From the NCBI RefSeq assembly GCF_002483235.1, contig NZ_DLHN01000019.1, forward strand, positions 1 to 64,000: 64,000 nt of DNA, given 5' to 3'. Below, piece by piece: positions 8,836 to 17,837 of this stretch. Source of the stretch: Pedobacter glucosidilyticus. GTDB lineage: Bacteria; Bacteroidota; Bacteroidia; Sphingobacteriales; Sphingobacteriaceae. The position numbers and the translations under genes were made by a program. Position 1 is the first letter of the stretch; each line of letters begins with the position of its first letter. The notes under the pieces were generated by a model. The model made no database searches. It was given only the letters and a program-made list of their open reading frames with translations, and was not told where the DNA came from.

Positions 8836-11800
8836 TTTGAATTATTTCTTCTTCGTGGCGATTTAGGCTTTTCAAAAATCTCTTTAAACTGGTTATAATC
8901 CATCGTTAAAATAAATCCTAAACCTGTTTCTATAACCTGCCCTTGTATAGCCATTTGGTATTGATTTTTACGATATGCCCTTAACAGATAACGTCCGTCT
9001 TTAGAAAGCTGATAATCAGCAGCAATATCTCCGGCTATGTTATTAGTTTGGCGGTTTGCTTGTTGCGGACCTTCTAAGCCAAAATTACTACCAATGGTAA
9101 CTTTTAACCTGTCGTTTAACAATCTTTTAGATAGGCCTACATTTAAATCGGTACGGTTTTCTAGCTGTCCTGTGGTATAATCATCGGTAGCTTCCAAATC
9201 AAAATTTAACTCAACACCACCAAGTAAATCGCCTGCAAGATTATTCAATTGTTGAGATAATATTTTACTAACACTTTGTCTGGCTATAGATTCTACTCCA
9301 CCAGAACCAGCTTCGCTTGCAAAAGGGTTTTCGCCTACAAATCTGTTTAACAATAACAATGCAAAAACTTGCTTATTAAGCTCTGATGGTTGCTGCCTTA
9401 ACTGCTCTAAACGGGTTCTTGACTCACTGATGATATCTTGAGAAACGTTATAATTTCCTTCTGGGAGCACAATATCAAAACTAATTTCTGGCTTTAGTAA
9501 CTCGCCATCCATATTGAGTAATACTTGGAAAGGAATTTCTTGCTTGTACGTGTTACGTACCGCAGCGGACCTACCACCTAATTGATTATCCAATAAATCT
9601 AGAGGAGCTGTTTCTGTTTCGTAAATAGCAGTAATATCTATATTAGCGGTGGTTGGCTCTCCTGTCCAAACCAAAGAGCTTCCTTCTTTAATTTTAAATA
9701 TCCGTCTGATGAAGTTGAAAGACATTTCATAACTTCCTTCTTTTAATTCGTATTTCCCGGTGAGGCTTATTTTACCTGATGGGTCCATGCCACCTGTTAG
9801 CTCTGCTTCGCCTTTAAGCTTTACAAAATCGCCATTTCCTTTATCAATAATCATGGTCAGTTCTGCTTCTGGGTCTACTTCTATATTCATAGAAACATCC
9901 ATACCGGTAACACTACTTTTATTAAGAGAATCTGGTAAAGCAAAAGTTTCTGCCAGCTGTGGATTATCCTGATCTATAAATTCTACAATCCCCTCTCTGT
10001 CTGCTATACCCGGGTCTGACTGTGGTAAAACAATAGTGAATCTGGTATCCTTATTAATTTTTAGTGTTCCTTCTATCTCTGGCTGGTTTAAATCACCGCG
10101 AATTCTTAATCGGGTGTTTAAAAACAAATCGCCATAATAAAGCTCATTATCTTTAGCTGTTGAGTTAACTGCCCTAAAATTATTGGCATTTACATCTACA
10201 TTAAATCTATAATCCTGATAATTGCTGGTATAAATTGCTCCGTTTACCGTGAGTTTATTATTGGCCGAGTCTGATAAACTAAACCTATCAAAATTTATTC
10301 CTTCTTGGGTAAAAGATATTTTATCATTTAGTAATTGAAAATAAGAGTTTAAAGGTGTTACTCTAAAAGCTCCATCCTTAAACTGTAAATCGCCAATAAC
10401 TTTTGGGGCTGTAGCTGTACCAGATATTTTAAAACCGCCTGTTAAATAACCGCTACTCTCTTTTAAATTACCAAAAGTAAAACCTTCTATACTTTTAAGA
10501 TTTAGCTTTACCATATTCAAATCCATATCAAAACTACTATTATTGGTACGGTAAATTCCATCTAGTCTAACATCATTATCTTGCCCAGTTATGGCTACCT
10601 GTGCAGCAAAAGTATTGGCCTGCTGGTTATTAACTTTTAAGCTGATGTTTCCTAAAGTATCTGTTCTGAAATTAAAGTTTTGAATAGCTAAATCTGAAGT
10701 AAAAGAGAAATCCCGATCTAAATCTTTCAGTAAAACATCTCCATTTAAGGTTCCACCTATTAATAAAGAATCTTTCTCGATGATGCTTGTTAAGGTTTCA
10801 ATTTTAAAATTATCAAAAGTAACAGTCATAGGGGCATTTAAAACCCTTGCTTGTGATTGTATTTTGATGGATTGAGATTGGTTTCGTAATTCGAAATTAT
10901 TGGCATAAATACCACTTTCTCCAAAACTTAAAAGGTTGTTTTCGTTAATCTGCCATCTTTCGTAATTAAGTTTTAATCCTTCTAAAGCTAGTTTAAACTC
11001 CGTATCGTTTTTAATGGCCTGCATGGTTCCGGCAATTAAATAACGTTCTTTGTCTTGGATATCTTTAACCTGTAAACGATAATCGATGATATTTTTTGCA
11101 ATGTTTCCACTTAAGGCTGTATAAGGAAGCAAGAATTGACTGCTTTTAACTTCATCAATAATAAAGCTGTAAGCCAAACTATCGTTTTTGGGTTCTATAT
11201 TTAATACCGCATTACTGATGATGTTTGAACCATAAATTACTTTTGGAATATTGGCTTTCATAATAATGGTGTCGCCTTCGCTATTGTAGCGTCCGTTTAT
11301 TTGGATAGGCTCTATCCGGGTTAAACCCGGAACAAAAGCTATTAATGCTGGATGATTTTGAACCGATAATTGATAGGCAAAATATTGAGGTTTAACAGGC
11401 TCTTTTTTTATTCCCTGGCTGGTATCGTAATATTTAGCTATGCTATTGGTCAAGGCTGTAGCCAATTGCGTAAACTGATATTTACCTTTTATACTTCCAT
11501 TTAAAAAAGGAGATTTGATGTTTAACGAGTTTTGAGATGCCGATGCTTGCGAAATGATATTGATAGAGTCTAACGGAAAACGCTCTGTTTCTGTTGCAAT
11601 AAGCATATTGTTTATAGATATTTTCCCATTCAGATAATCAGGGTCTAGCGTTGCTATATCAGCATCTATTTTACCTCTAAATTTTAAGCTTCCTTTATAG
11701 AGATTTAAAGCTCCAAAATTGGCGCTATCTATATTGGTCTTTAAATATAAACTTGGATATTGCTGATTAAAACTTCCTTTAGCTAATAAATCAAAATCAA

Positions 11801-13910
11801 GGTTTTTATCCTCCATATTGGCTGTTGCCTGATATATTCCTGCTTTGATATTTCCTTTAACATCTAAATTTTTATAATTATAACCATTGTATTGAGCTTT
11901 TAAAACCCGAGCTTTTACGCCGGCAACCATCGTTTTAGGGTTTAAGCCCATACCACTTACTTGTGCATTTAAACTTATCCTACCGATAGAATCATTTTTA
12001 ATCAATTGCCCTACATGGAAATCTTTTACCTCAACTGTTGCTTGGTAGCGTTCTTTGTTTTTTAAACGTTGGTCGTAATTAGCTTTAACGGTAGCATTTC
12101 CTAAACTACTTTTTAGAAAGAGTTGCGTATTAAAATTATTTATAGCTCCTTTAAAAAATCCATTTAATGATAAACGTTGCGGAATTTGAAATTGAGCCGG
12201 TAAAGTACCTTTAGGAATAAAGCTATTGATGTCTTTTGCAGTGGTTCTAAATTCTTTGATATTAAGGTCAAAAAAAGCTTTTTCTACATTTGGAAGTCCT
12301 TTTATCCTGCCATAGGCAACTAGATTAGTTTGACCAATTCCGCTAAGTTCTAGTTTAGGAATATTTAGATTGTCTAACCTTCCTTTTACAGTGCTATTCA
12401 CCCTTAATATAGCATTTGGGTTTCCTTTAAAGGGAGGATTTTGAGCTAAATCTGGTGCAAATAGTAAAATATCAGCGAAAGCGATACTACTTTTATTTAA
12501 CGATGCTTCTATATACAGTTCACTTAAATTCTTTGATAAAGTTGCAATAGATGGATAAGCCACTTTAATTTCATCCCGAATAAGCGACCTTGGAGTTTTA
12601 ATATATAAATCCTCTAGGTAAGCGTACTTAGGTCCGTAAAAAAAAGATGTTTTAAAATCCTGAATATTTAAGCCACTTTTTTCTGCAACTTTCAAACTGG
12701 CTATTTTTCCAGAAATGGTATCGGTACTGTAATAAATATCATCTGCATTTAGCAAAAGTCCTTTTAAATCCAGGTGCATATAATCTATACCTCTTTTTAA
12801 AGGTTTGCTATTAAAATCATCAAACTTAAAATCAACCTGTGCTATAGCCACTTCTTGTAAACCAACTTTCCAGCCGGGTTGCGTGTTATTGCTTGTTGTT
12901 TCTGTAATGGGTTTCGCTAATGCTTTTCCAAAGGCTAAACTTCCTTTAGATTGCTTTATAGATAGTTTTTCAATGTTTATCCATTGTTTTTGTAAGTCTA
13001 GTGTATTAAAAATCAGGTTTAGTTCACCCAAATCTAAAAAGGTTTTTAAGCTGCTCCCTTCGCTATTATAATTGATTTTTATAGCAGAAAGAGCTATTTC
13101 TTCGAGCTTTAATTTTAAAGATGGGTTATGAGAAGCTTCTTTAACAGTTTCTTGTGTGTTCTTTACCAGTTCTTCTACTATACCTTGTTTCAAATTTAAA
13201 TTTAAACCGTTTAGGGTAATCTTTGGAACGTCAAAATCTAAACTATCTAAATCAAATTTTTTAATTTTTGTATCAAAATGGTTGAGGTAAACATCCAGGT
13301 TATTTTTCGTGATGGCATCATCAAACCTTACCCTTATTTTGTCCAAATTTATTTTTTCTATTGAAAATTTCATGGTTGCACTACTATCCTGAGGCTTTGG
13401 TTCTTTAGATTGCTCGGCAGCAAATGCTTTAATGATGTAATCAAAATTAAAAACAGAATCTTGATTTCTTTTAACATTAGCCGTAACGCCTTGTAAATCT
13501 ATGCTATTAATCTCTAGCTTATTGTCTAGTAATTTAAACAAACTGATATCTACAGCCAGTTTATCGCCAGCTAATAAAGTATCCTTTTGCAGGCTTTGAA
13601 AATAAACGCCATGAAGAATTATTTTTTTTGGCAAGCCAATTTCTAGCTTAGCTATACTTACGGGGGTTTTTATTTTCTCTTCTAGATAGTTAACTACTTT
13701 ATTTTTTACCATATTTTGTATAGCCGGAACTTGGATAAGCAATACGACCAGTAAAAACAAAGTAATAACACCGGTAAAAATCCAGAGAATTGTCTTTAAA
13801 AAGAGTGATAGATATTTGTTCAAAAAATAAAAATTTATTGCTTTAAATATAATTAACAAAATATGCGCCAGTACAACATCTATCCATACTATTAAACAAA
13901 AAATACCCAT
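8832..13910 (-). CDS. tamB: TamB: translocation/assembly module inner-membrane-anchored protein (DUF490/AsmA-like)
   Basis: A 1692-aa protein with a hydrophobic N-terminal anchor (about residues 33-65), a very long beta-rich periplasmic region of the kind that forms a hydrophobic groove across the periplasm, and a C-terminal DUF490 region that includes an NKQVFALLLLNRFV stretch and ends near residue 1660. It precedes tamL with a 4-bp overlap. The first 29 residues contain an extra hydrophobic stretch that looks unlike the usual start; a TTG at 13823 giving (M)NKYLSLFLK is an alternative start. Divergent from trxA. Expected to work with TamL in outer-membrane protein assembly or phospholipid transport. 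Confidence 0.92.
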   Translation of the reverse strand: MGIFCLIVWIDVVLAHILLIIFKAINFYFLNKYLSLFLKTILWIFTGVITLFLLVVLLIQVPAIQNMVKNKVVNYLEEKIKTPVSIAKLEIGLPKKIILHGVYFQSLQKDTLLAGDKLAVDISLFKLLDNKLEINSIDLQGVTANVKRNQDSVFNFDYIIKAFAAEQSKEPKPQDSSATMKFSIEKINLDKIRVRFDDAITKNNLDVYLNHFDTKIKKFDLDSLDFDVPKITLNGLNLNLKQGIVEELVKNTQETVKEASHNPSLKLKLEEIALSAIKINYNSEGSSLKTFLDLGELNLIFNTLDLQKQWINIEKLSIKQSKGSLAFGKALAKPITETTSNNTQPGWKVGLQEVAIAQVDFKFDDFNSKPLKRGIDYMHLDLKGLLLNADDIYYSTDTISGKIASLKVAEKSGLNIQDFKTSFFYGPKYAYLEDLYIKTPRSLIRDEIKVAYPSIATLSKNLSELYIEASLNKSSIAFADILLFAPDLAQNPPFKGNPNAILRVNSTVKGRLDNLNIPKLELSGIGQTNLVAYGRIKGLPNVEKAFFDLNIKEFRTTAKDINSFIPKGTLPAQFQIPQRLSLNGFFKGAINNFNTQLFLKSSLGNATVKANYDQRLKNKERYQATVEVKDFHVGQLIKNDSIGRISLNAQVSGMGLNPKTMVAGVKARVLKAQYNGYNYKNLDVKGNIKAGIYQATANMEDKNLDFDLLAKGSFNQQYPSLYLKTNIDSANFGALNLYKGSLKFRGKIDADIATLDPDYLNGKISINNMLIATETERFPLDSINIISQASASQNSLNIKSPFLNGSIKGKYQFTQLATALTNSIAKYYDTSQGIKKEPVKPQYFAYQLSVQNHPALIAFVPGLTRIEPIQINGRYNSEGDTIIMKANIPKVIYGSNIISNAVLNIEPKNDSLAYSFIIDEVKSSQFLLPYTALSGNIAKNIIDYRLQVKDIQDKERYLIAGTMQAIKNDTEFKLALEGLKLNYERWQINENNLLSFGESGIYANNFELRNQSQSIKIQSQARVLNAPMTVTFDNFKIETLTSIIEKDSLLIGGTLNGDVLLKDLDRDFSFTSDLAIQNFNFRTDTLGNISLKVNNQQANTFAAQVAITGQDNDVRLDGIYRTNNSSFDMDLNMVKLNLKSIEGFTFGNLKESSGYLTGGFKISGTATAPKVIGDLQFKDGAFRVTPLNSYFQLLNDKISFTQEGINFDRFSLSDSANNKLTVNGAIYTSNYQDYRFNVDVNANNFRAVNSTAKDNELYYGDLFLNTRLRIRGDLNQPEIEGTLKINKDTRFTIVLPQSDPGIADREGIVEFIDQDNPQLAETFALPDSLNKSSVTGMDVSMNIEVDPEAELTMIIDKGNGDFVKLKGEAELTGGMDPSGKISLTGKYELKEGSYEMSFNFIRRIFKIKEGSSLVWTGEPTTANIDITAIYETETAPLDLLDNQLGGRSAAVRNTYKQEIPFQVLLNMDGELLKPEISFDIVLPEGNYNVSQDIISESRTRLEQLRQQPSELNKQVFALLLLNRFVGENPFASEAGSGGVESIARQSVSKILSQQLNNLAGDLLGGVELNFDLEATDDYTTGQLENRTDLNVGLSKRLLNDRLKVTIGSNFGLEGPQQANRQTNNIAGDIAADYQLSKDGRYLLRAYRKNQYQMAIQGQVIETGLGFILTMDYNQFKEIFEKPKSPRRRNNSK

Positions 13911-13958
13911 ATTGTTTTAACTATAGCTTTATCCTATGGTAAGATTACAAGAATCTAT

Positions 13959-13989
13959 TTGTGGCAGAATGTTTGGGTATGTATATTTG
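13959..13989 (+). promoter_or_regulatory. trxA promoter
   Basis: TTG at 13959-13961, a 20-nt spacer, then TATATTTG at 13982-13989, an exact match to the Bacteroidota vegetative promoter. It lies 41 nt before the trxA ATG. Confidence 0.65.
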
Positions 13990-14029
13990 AAATCTTAAAA
14001 AAAGAATTTTTATTTAAATCATTGATATT

Positions 14030-14350
14030 ATGGCATTAGAAATTACAGATGCTAATTTTGAAGAATTAGTATTAAAATCAGATAAACCAGTTTTAGTAGA
14101 CTTTTGGGCAGAGTGGTGCGGACCATGCCGTATGGTTGGACCTGTTGTAGAAGAGTTAGCAAAAGAATATGATGGTAAAGCTGTTGTTGGTAAAGTTAAT
14201 GTAGACCACAATCCAGAAATCTCTATGAAATTTGGTATCAGAAACATCCCTGCTTTATTATTTTTCAAAAACGGAGAAATTGTTGACAAGCAAATTGGCG
14301 CAGTTCCAAAATCAGTTTTAGCTGAAAAATTAACCAAGCAAATGGCTTAA
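14030..14350 (+). CDS. trxA: Thioredoxin
   Basis: A 106-aa cytoplasmic disulfide reductase with the canonical active site WCGPC (Cys30, Cys33) in FWAEWCGPCRMVGP and the cis-proline segment IRNIPALLFF. Length and fold elements match ordinary thioredoxin 1. A clear promoter and an intrinsic terminator flank it, so it is a single-gene unit. It would reduce ribonucleotide reductase and other cytosolic proteins. Confidence 0.97.
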   Translation: MALEITDANFEELVLKSDKPVLVDFWAEWCGPCRMVGPVVEELAKEYDGKAVVGKVNVDHNPEISMKFGIRNIPALLFFKNGEIVDKQIGAVPKSVLAEKLTKQMA

Positions 14351-14369
14351 TCCATTTAAATTGATATTA

Positions 14370-14406
14370 AAAAAAGATCTTTCGATGATTCTGAAAGGTC
14401 TTTTTT
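14370..14406 (+). terminator. Intrinsic terminator of trxA
   Basis: AAAAAAGATCTTTC pairs with GAAAGGTCTTTTTT (one mismatch) around a 9-nt loop and runs into a T tract, 19 nt after the trxA stop. Confidence 0.85.
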
Positions 14407-14461
14407 TATTTTATTAGGATACTTTTATTGAAAGTATATCTTTGTGTAAAAATAAATTAAA

Positions 14462-15058
14462 ATGACACCATATTTTTCTAACATTACTAAAGCAGGTTTA
14501 GGCTTATTATTAGCTGTTGCTGTAGTAAGCTGTAATGATAGTACAGAACCAAAAACAACTAAATCAACAACCGAAACTGCTAAAGACCAAGCTGCTGCTG
14601 TGGTATACGTAAACTCAGATTCATTGTTAAATAATTACGAGTATTTCAAAGAAATCAAATCTAAATTTGAAGATAAGTCTAAAAAAGCCGAAGCTGATTT
14701 AAAAACTAAAGGTGCTGCTTTCCAACGTGAAGTTGCTGCATACCAACAAGGTGCACAAGGTATGAGTGCTGATGAAAGAGCTAGTACAGAACAGCGTTTA
14801 GCCCGTAAACAACAAGAATTACAGGCTTATCAGCAAAATGCAGGCTCTGCTTTACAAAGCGAAGAAATGGCAGAAAACGAGAAACTTTATGATAAAGTAG
14901 CTGATTACCTTAAAATTTATGCTAAAGAAAAAGGTTATAAAATGGTTTTAACTTACTCTAAAGGTAATAGCGCTATTTTATTTGCTGATGAAAGCTTAGA
15001 TGTTACTAAAGAAGTAATCAAAGGCTTAAATGAAGCTTACAAAAAAGATAAAAAGTAA
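14462..15058 (+). CDS. OmpH/Skp-family periplasmic chaperone-like lipoprotein
   Basis: A 198-aa protein with a lipoprotein signal ending VVSC (Cys24) and an OmpH-type body: a short beta segment (VVYVNSDSLLNNYEYF), a long charged alpha-helical hairpin rich in Lys, Glu and Gln (about 65-150), and a closing segment (GYKMVLTYSKGNSAILFADESLDVTKEVIKGLN) typical of the family. Skp/OmpH proteins hold unfolded outer-membrane proteins in the periplasm. Most Skp proteins are soluble, so lipid anchoring is a variation. It stands between two terminators as its own unit. A TATCTTTG -7 box is visible just upstream but no convincing TTG at the right distance. Confidence 0.85.
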   Translation: MTPYFSNITKAGLGLLLAVAVVSCNDSTEPKTTKSTTETAKDQAAAVVYVNSDSLLNNYEYFKEIKSKFEDKSKKAEADLKTKGAAFQREVAAYQQGAQGMSADERASTEQRLARKQQELQAYQQNAGSALQSEEMAENEKLYDKVADYLKIYAKEKGYKMVLTYSKGNSAILFADESLDVTKEVIKGLNEAYKKDKK

Positions 15059-15083
15059 TATTTTCAATTCTTAAAATATAAAC

Positions 15084-15114
15084 AAAAGCTCGGCATTTGA
15101 TGTTGAGCTTTTTT
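15084..15114 (+). terminator. Intrinsic terminator after the OmpH-like gene
   Basis: AAAAGCTC (15084-15091) pairs with GAGCTTTT (15105-15112) and continues into TT. It ends 11 nt before the next ATG. Confidence 0.75.
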
Positions 15115-15125
15115 AATTTACAGCT

Positions 15126-15596
15126 ATGGAACATGAAGATTTTATGAGAATGGCTATTGCCCTCTCTGAAGATAATGTTAAAAACAATTTAGGTGGTCCG
15201 TTTGGAGCGGTTATCGTTAAAAACGGTGAGATCATAGCCAAAAGTGCAAATACCGTAACCACTACAAATGACCCTACAGCACATGCAGAAGTTGCCGCCA
15301 TAAGACTAGCTTGCCAAAACCTAAACACCTTTTCTTTAGAAGGATGCACTATTTATGCCAGTTGCGAACCTTGCCCCATGTGTTTAGGTGCAATATATTG
15401 GGCTAGGATAGATAAATTGTACTATGCTAATACTAAAAAAGATGCTGCCGCTATCAATTTTGATGACGATTTCATTTATCAGGAAATAGACTTGAAACCT
15501 GAGGACAGGAAATTACCATCGCAACAATTATTAAGAGATGAGGCTTTAAAAGCTTTTGAAATGTGGCAACAATCAGCCAGTAAAAAAGATTATTAA
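15126..15596 (+). CDS. guaD: Guanine deaminase (cytidine-deaminase fold)
   Basis: A 156-aa enzyme converting guanine to xanthine. The zinc site is complete: HAE (His53, Glu55) and PCPMC (Cys83, Cys86). The length, the GGPFGAVIVKNGEIIA segment, the TSNDP-like loop (TTNDPTAHAEV), FDDDFIYQEI and the C-terminal KKDY closely resemble the B. subtilis GuaD type rather than TadA. TadA-like adenosine deaminase is the alternative but fits less well. The stop is one base from the next ATG, so it is co-transcribed with the oxidoreductase downstream. Confidence 0.88.
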   Translation: MEHEDFMRMAIALSEDNVKNNLGGPFGAVIVKNGEIIAKSANTVTTTNDPTAHAEVAAIRLACQNLNTFSLEGCTIYASCEPCPMCLGAIYWARIDKLYYANTKKDAAAINFDDDFIYQEIDLKPEDRKLPSQQLLRDEALKAFEMWQQSASKKDY

Positions 15597-15597
15597 A

Positions 15598-16572
15598 ATG
15601 GAAAATATCAATTGGGGAATTATTGGTTGTGGTAATGTTACTGAGGTTAAAAGTGGTCCTGCCTTTAGACAAGAGTACTCTAAAGTTGTAGCTGTAATGA
15701 GAAGAAATGCAGAAAAAGCTGCTGATTATGCTAAAAGACATCATATACAAAAGTGGTATCAAGATGCTTCTGCCTTAATTCTGGATGATGATATAAATGC
15801 CATTTACATAGCCACACCACCTCTTCAACATCATGACTATGCTATTGAAGCCTTAAAAGCAGGTAAACCAGTTTATATTGAGAAACCTGTTACCATTAAT
15901 ACGGAAGCTTGTAAAGCTATTATAGAAGCCCAAAAGCAATATCAGCAGAAAGTGGTAGTTGCCCATTATAGAAGAGAAGTGCCTTATTTTAAGGCTATAA
16001 AAAATCTTTTAGATGAGCAGCTTATTGGTGAGGTAAAATTTGTTAACCTACATACTTTACAAAGAAGCGGTTCTGATATGATTGCCGCAAGCGAAGAAAA
16101 CTGGCGATTAAACCCCAGCATTTCTGGTGGAGGCTTATTTCATGATTTAGCACCACACGCCATAGATTTAATGCTTCATTTCTTCGGCAAACCTGTTTAT
16201 TATGGTGGAGTATCTGCTAATCAATCCCTAAAAAGTAATGCTGATGATATTATTTGCGGCCAAATCAAATTCGAAAACAACATCATTTTCAACGGTTTAT
16301 GGTGTTTTGATGTACTGCCCGAACAAGAAGAAGAGTTTTGTGAGATTATAGGTACAAAAGGGAAAATAACCTTTCACATTTTTGGCAATAAATTAAGTAT
16401 CACCAAAAATGGAGAAACTGTTCATGAAGAATTTGAGCATCCTGTGAATATTCAACGACCAATGATTACTAAAACCATAGCCTATTTTAGAGGTGAAGGA
16501 GAAAACCCGTGTTCGCTAGAAGAAGCTTTATTAGGATTAGAAATTATAGAAAGTTTTGTTAGAAAATCTTGA
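15598..16572 (+). CDS. Gfo/Idh/MocA-family NAD(P)-dependent oxidoreductase
   Basis: A 324-aa protein with an N-terminal Rossmann fold (WGIIGCGNV) and the family signature IEKPV around residue 95-100, followed by the alpha/beta substrate domain containing GGGLFHDLAPHAIDLMLHFFG. I chose the ATG at 15598, immediately after the guaD stop; an upstream extension would overlap guaD. These enzymes act on sugars, inositols or related polyols and the substrate cannot be read from sequence. Co-directional and tightly spaced with guaD. Confidence 0.9.
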   Translation: MENINWGIIGCGNVTEVKSGPAFRQEYSKVVAVMRRNAEKAADYAKRHHIQKWYQDASALILDDDINAIYIATPPLQHHDYAIEALKAGKPVYIEKPVTINTEACKAIIEAQKQYQQKVVVAHYRREVPYFKAIKNLLDEQLIGEVKFVNLHTLQRSGSDMIAASEENWRLNPSISGGGLFHDLAPHAIDLMLHFFGKPVYYGGVSANQSLKSNADDIICGQIKFENNIIFNGLWCFDVLPEQEEEFCEIIGTKGKITFHIFGNKLSITKNGETVHEEFEHPVNIQRPMITKTIAYFRGEGENPCSLEEALLGLEIIESFVRKS

Positions 16573-16598
16573 AAATTCCTTAAATTACAATAACTCCA

Positions 16599-17720
16599 TT
16601 ACAACAAAAATTCATCTATATTCTCTTTACTAATGACTTTAAATTGGCTATTGGGGTAAGTTTTAAGAAAAAGCTGAGGTAACTTTGCTTTTGCTAACGC
16701 ACTCCATTTAAATTCAAAGGCCGTTAATTGTCCATTAGCTTCTTCTACCCAATCAATCTCTTTTTGTTCTTTGGTGCGCCAATACCAGTAATTTACCCAC
16801 TTGTCAGAGTAATTCAAGAATTTAATACGTTCAGAAACTACAAAGTTTTCCCATAAAGCACCTACATCAGCTCTATTTTCTATTTGATTAAAATTTGCTA
16901 TAACCGCATTTCTAATTCCATTATCATAAAAATATATCTTCTTGCTATTTTTAAGTTCATTCCTCAAGTTTCTACTAAAAGAACTCAACCTAAATATAAC
17001 ATAGGTTTGTTCTAACAATACAATATATTTCTCTACTGTTTTAGAATCCAATCCACAAAGTTGCCCTAATTCGTTAAAAGAAACCTGAGAACCAACTTGA
17101 AAAGCTAAAGCTTGTAAGAGTTTTAATAATTTATCTGGCTTTTGGATTTGCTCCCAAGCCAAAATATCTTTATACAAATAGCTATCAGATAATTGCTTTA
17201 ATAGTTCTACTTCGTTTCCTTGATTAACAATAACATCCGGATAATAACCATAAACTAAACGATGTGGAATCAAACGTTTTTCTTCTAATAAACCATGATG
17301 CTGTACCATTTCTGAGAATGAGATTGGAAACATTTTGTACTCCCATTTTCTACCGGTTAAAGGTTCATTAATGTGATTTGCCAACTCAAAAGCAGAACTC
17401 CCGGTTGCAATAAGTTGTACTTCTGGAATAGAGTCTGTAATGAGTTTTAAGCGTAAACCAATGTCTTTGATTCTTTGTGCTTCATCTATGACAATTATTT
17501 TCTTCTGACCAAAAATAGCTTTTAAACGAGTTGCAGAAATTGTAGAAAATAACTCTTGTACATCCACTTCATCTCCATTAAGCCATAAAACTTCTTCATC
17601 ACTTCCAAAAAAAGATTTCAGTAAAGTGGTTTTACCAATTTGCCTTGCCCCAGTAAGAATGATAGCCTTTCCTTTAAAGAGTTTAGCCTTGATTTTTTCT
17701 GTAAGAAATCTATCTATCAT
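16599..17720 (-). CDS. AAA_14/DUF4143-type ATPase (copy 2)
   Basis: A 373-aa paralogue of the protein at 5196-6368. Walker A GARQIGKT (24-31), Walker B VIDEA (77-81), sensor-like TGSSAFEL (106-113), a probable winged helix (about 210-240: FNELGQLCGLDSKTVEKYIVLL), and the C-terminal D323...E336-F-K338 motif (EIDWVEE, FEFKWS) resembling a PD-(D/E)XK core. It is convergent with the oxidoreductase gene. Its promoter is overlain by two tandem palindromes unrelated in sequence to those of copy 1 but in the same arrangement. Family is clear; cellular role is unknown. Confidence 0.9.
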   Translation of the reverse strand: MIDRFLTEKIKAKLFKGKAIILTGARQIGKTTLLKSFFGSDEEVLWLNGDEVDVQELFSTISATRLKAIFGQKKIIVIDEAQRIKDIGLRLKLITDSIPEVQLIATGSSAFELANHINEPLTGRKWEYKMFPISFSEMVQHHGLLEEKRLIPHRLVYGYYPDVIVNQGNEVELLKQLSDSYLYKDILAWEQIQKPDKLLKLLQALAFQVGSQVSFNELGQLCGLDSKTVEKYIVLLEQTYVIFRLSSFSRNLRNELKNSKKIYFYDNGIRNAVIANFNQIENRADVGALWENFVVSERIKFLNYSDKWVNYWYWRTKEQKEIDWVEEANGQLTAFEFKWSALAKAKLPQLFLKTYPNSQFKVISKENIDEFLL

Positions 17721-17735
17721 GGTATTTGATTTCTT

Positions 17736-17765
17736 ACAAAATTAACTTTTTCGGAATGAAATCCA
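17736..17765 (-). promoter_or_regulatory. Promoter of ATPase copy 2
   Basis: On the minus strand TTG, a 19-nt spacer, then TAATTTTG (complement of 17736-17743) fits the Bacteroidota consensus exactly. The spacer is almost entirely occupied by palindrome A (17744-17773). The -7 box ends 15 nt before the ATG. Confidence 0.65.
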
Positions 17766-17773
17766 AAAAAGTT
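17744..17773. promoter_or_regulatory. Operator-like palindrome A of ATPase copy 2
   Basis: AACTTTTTcGGA and TCCaAAAAAGTT form 12-bp arms with one mismatch around a 6-nt spacer (atgaaa). It lies between the -33 and -7 boxes of the predicted promoter. An almost identical copy follows with a 32-bp period. Confidence 0.7.
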
Positions 17774-17775
17774 AT

Positions 17776-17805
17776 AACTTTTTCGGAATAGAATCCAAAA
17801 AAGTC
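17776..17805. promoter_or_regulatory. Operator-like palindrome B of ATPase copy 2
   Basis: Second copy: AACTTTTTcGGA, spacer atagaa, TCCaAAAAAGTC. Start-to-start distance to copy A is 32 bp, about three helical turns, so both sites would face the same side of the DNA. Confidence 0.7.
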
Positions 17806-17837
17806 ATGTATTCATTTAAAAATATCTATGAATTCCC

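Noticed and set aside
14014..14337. Minus-strand 107-codon frame opposite trxA
   Set aside because: Antisense shadow of a certain thioredoxin gene with no family features.
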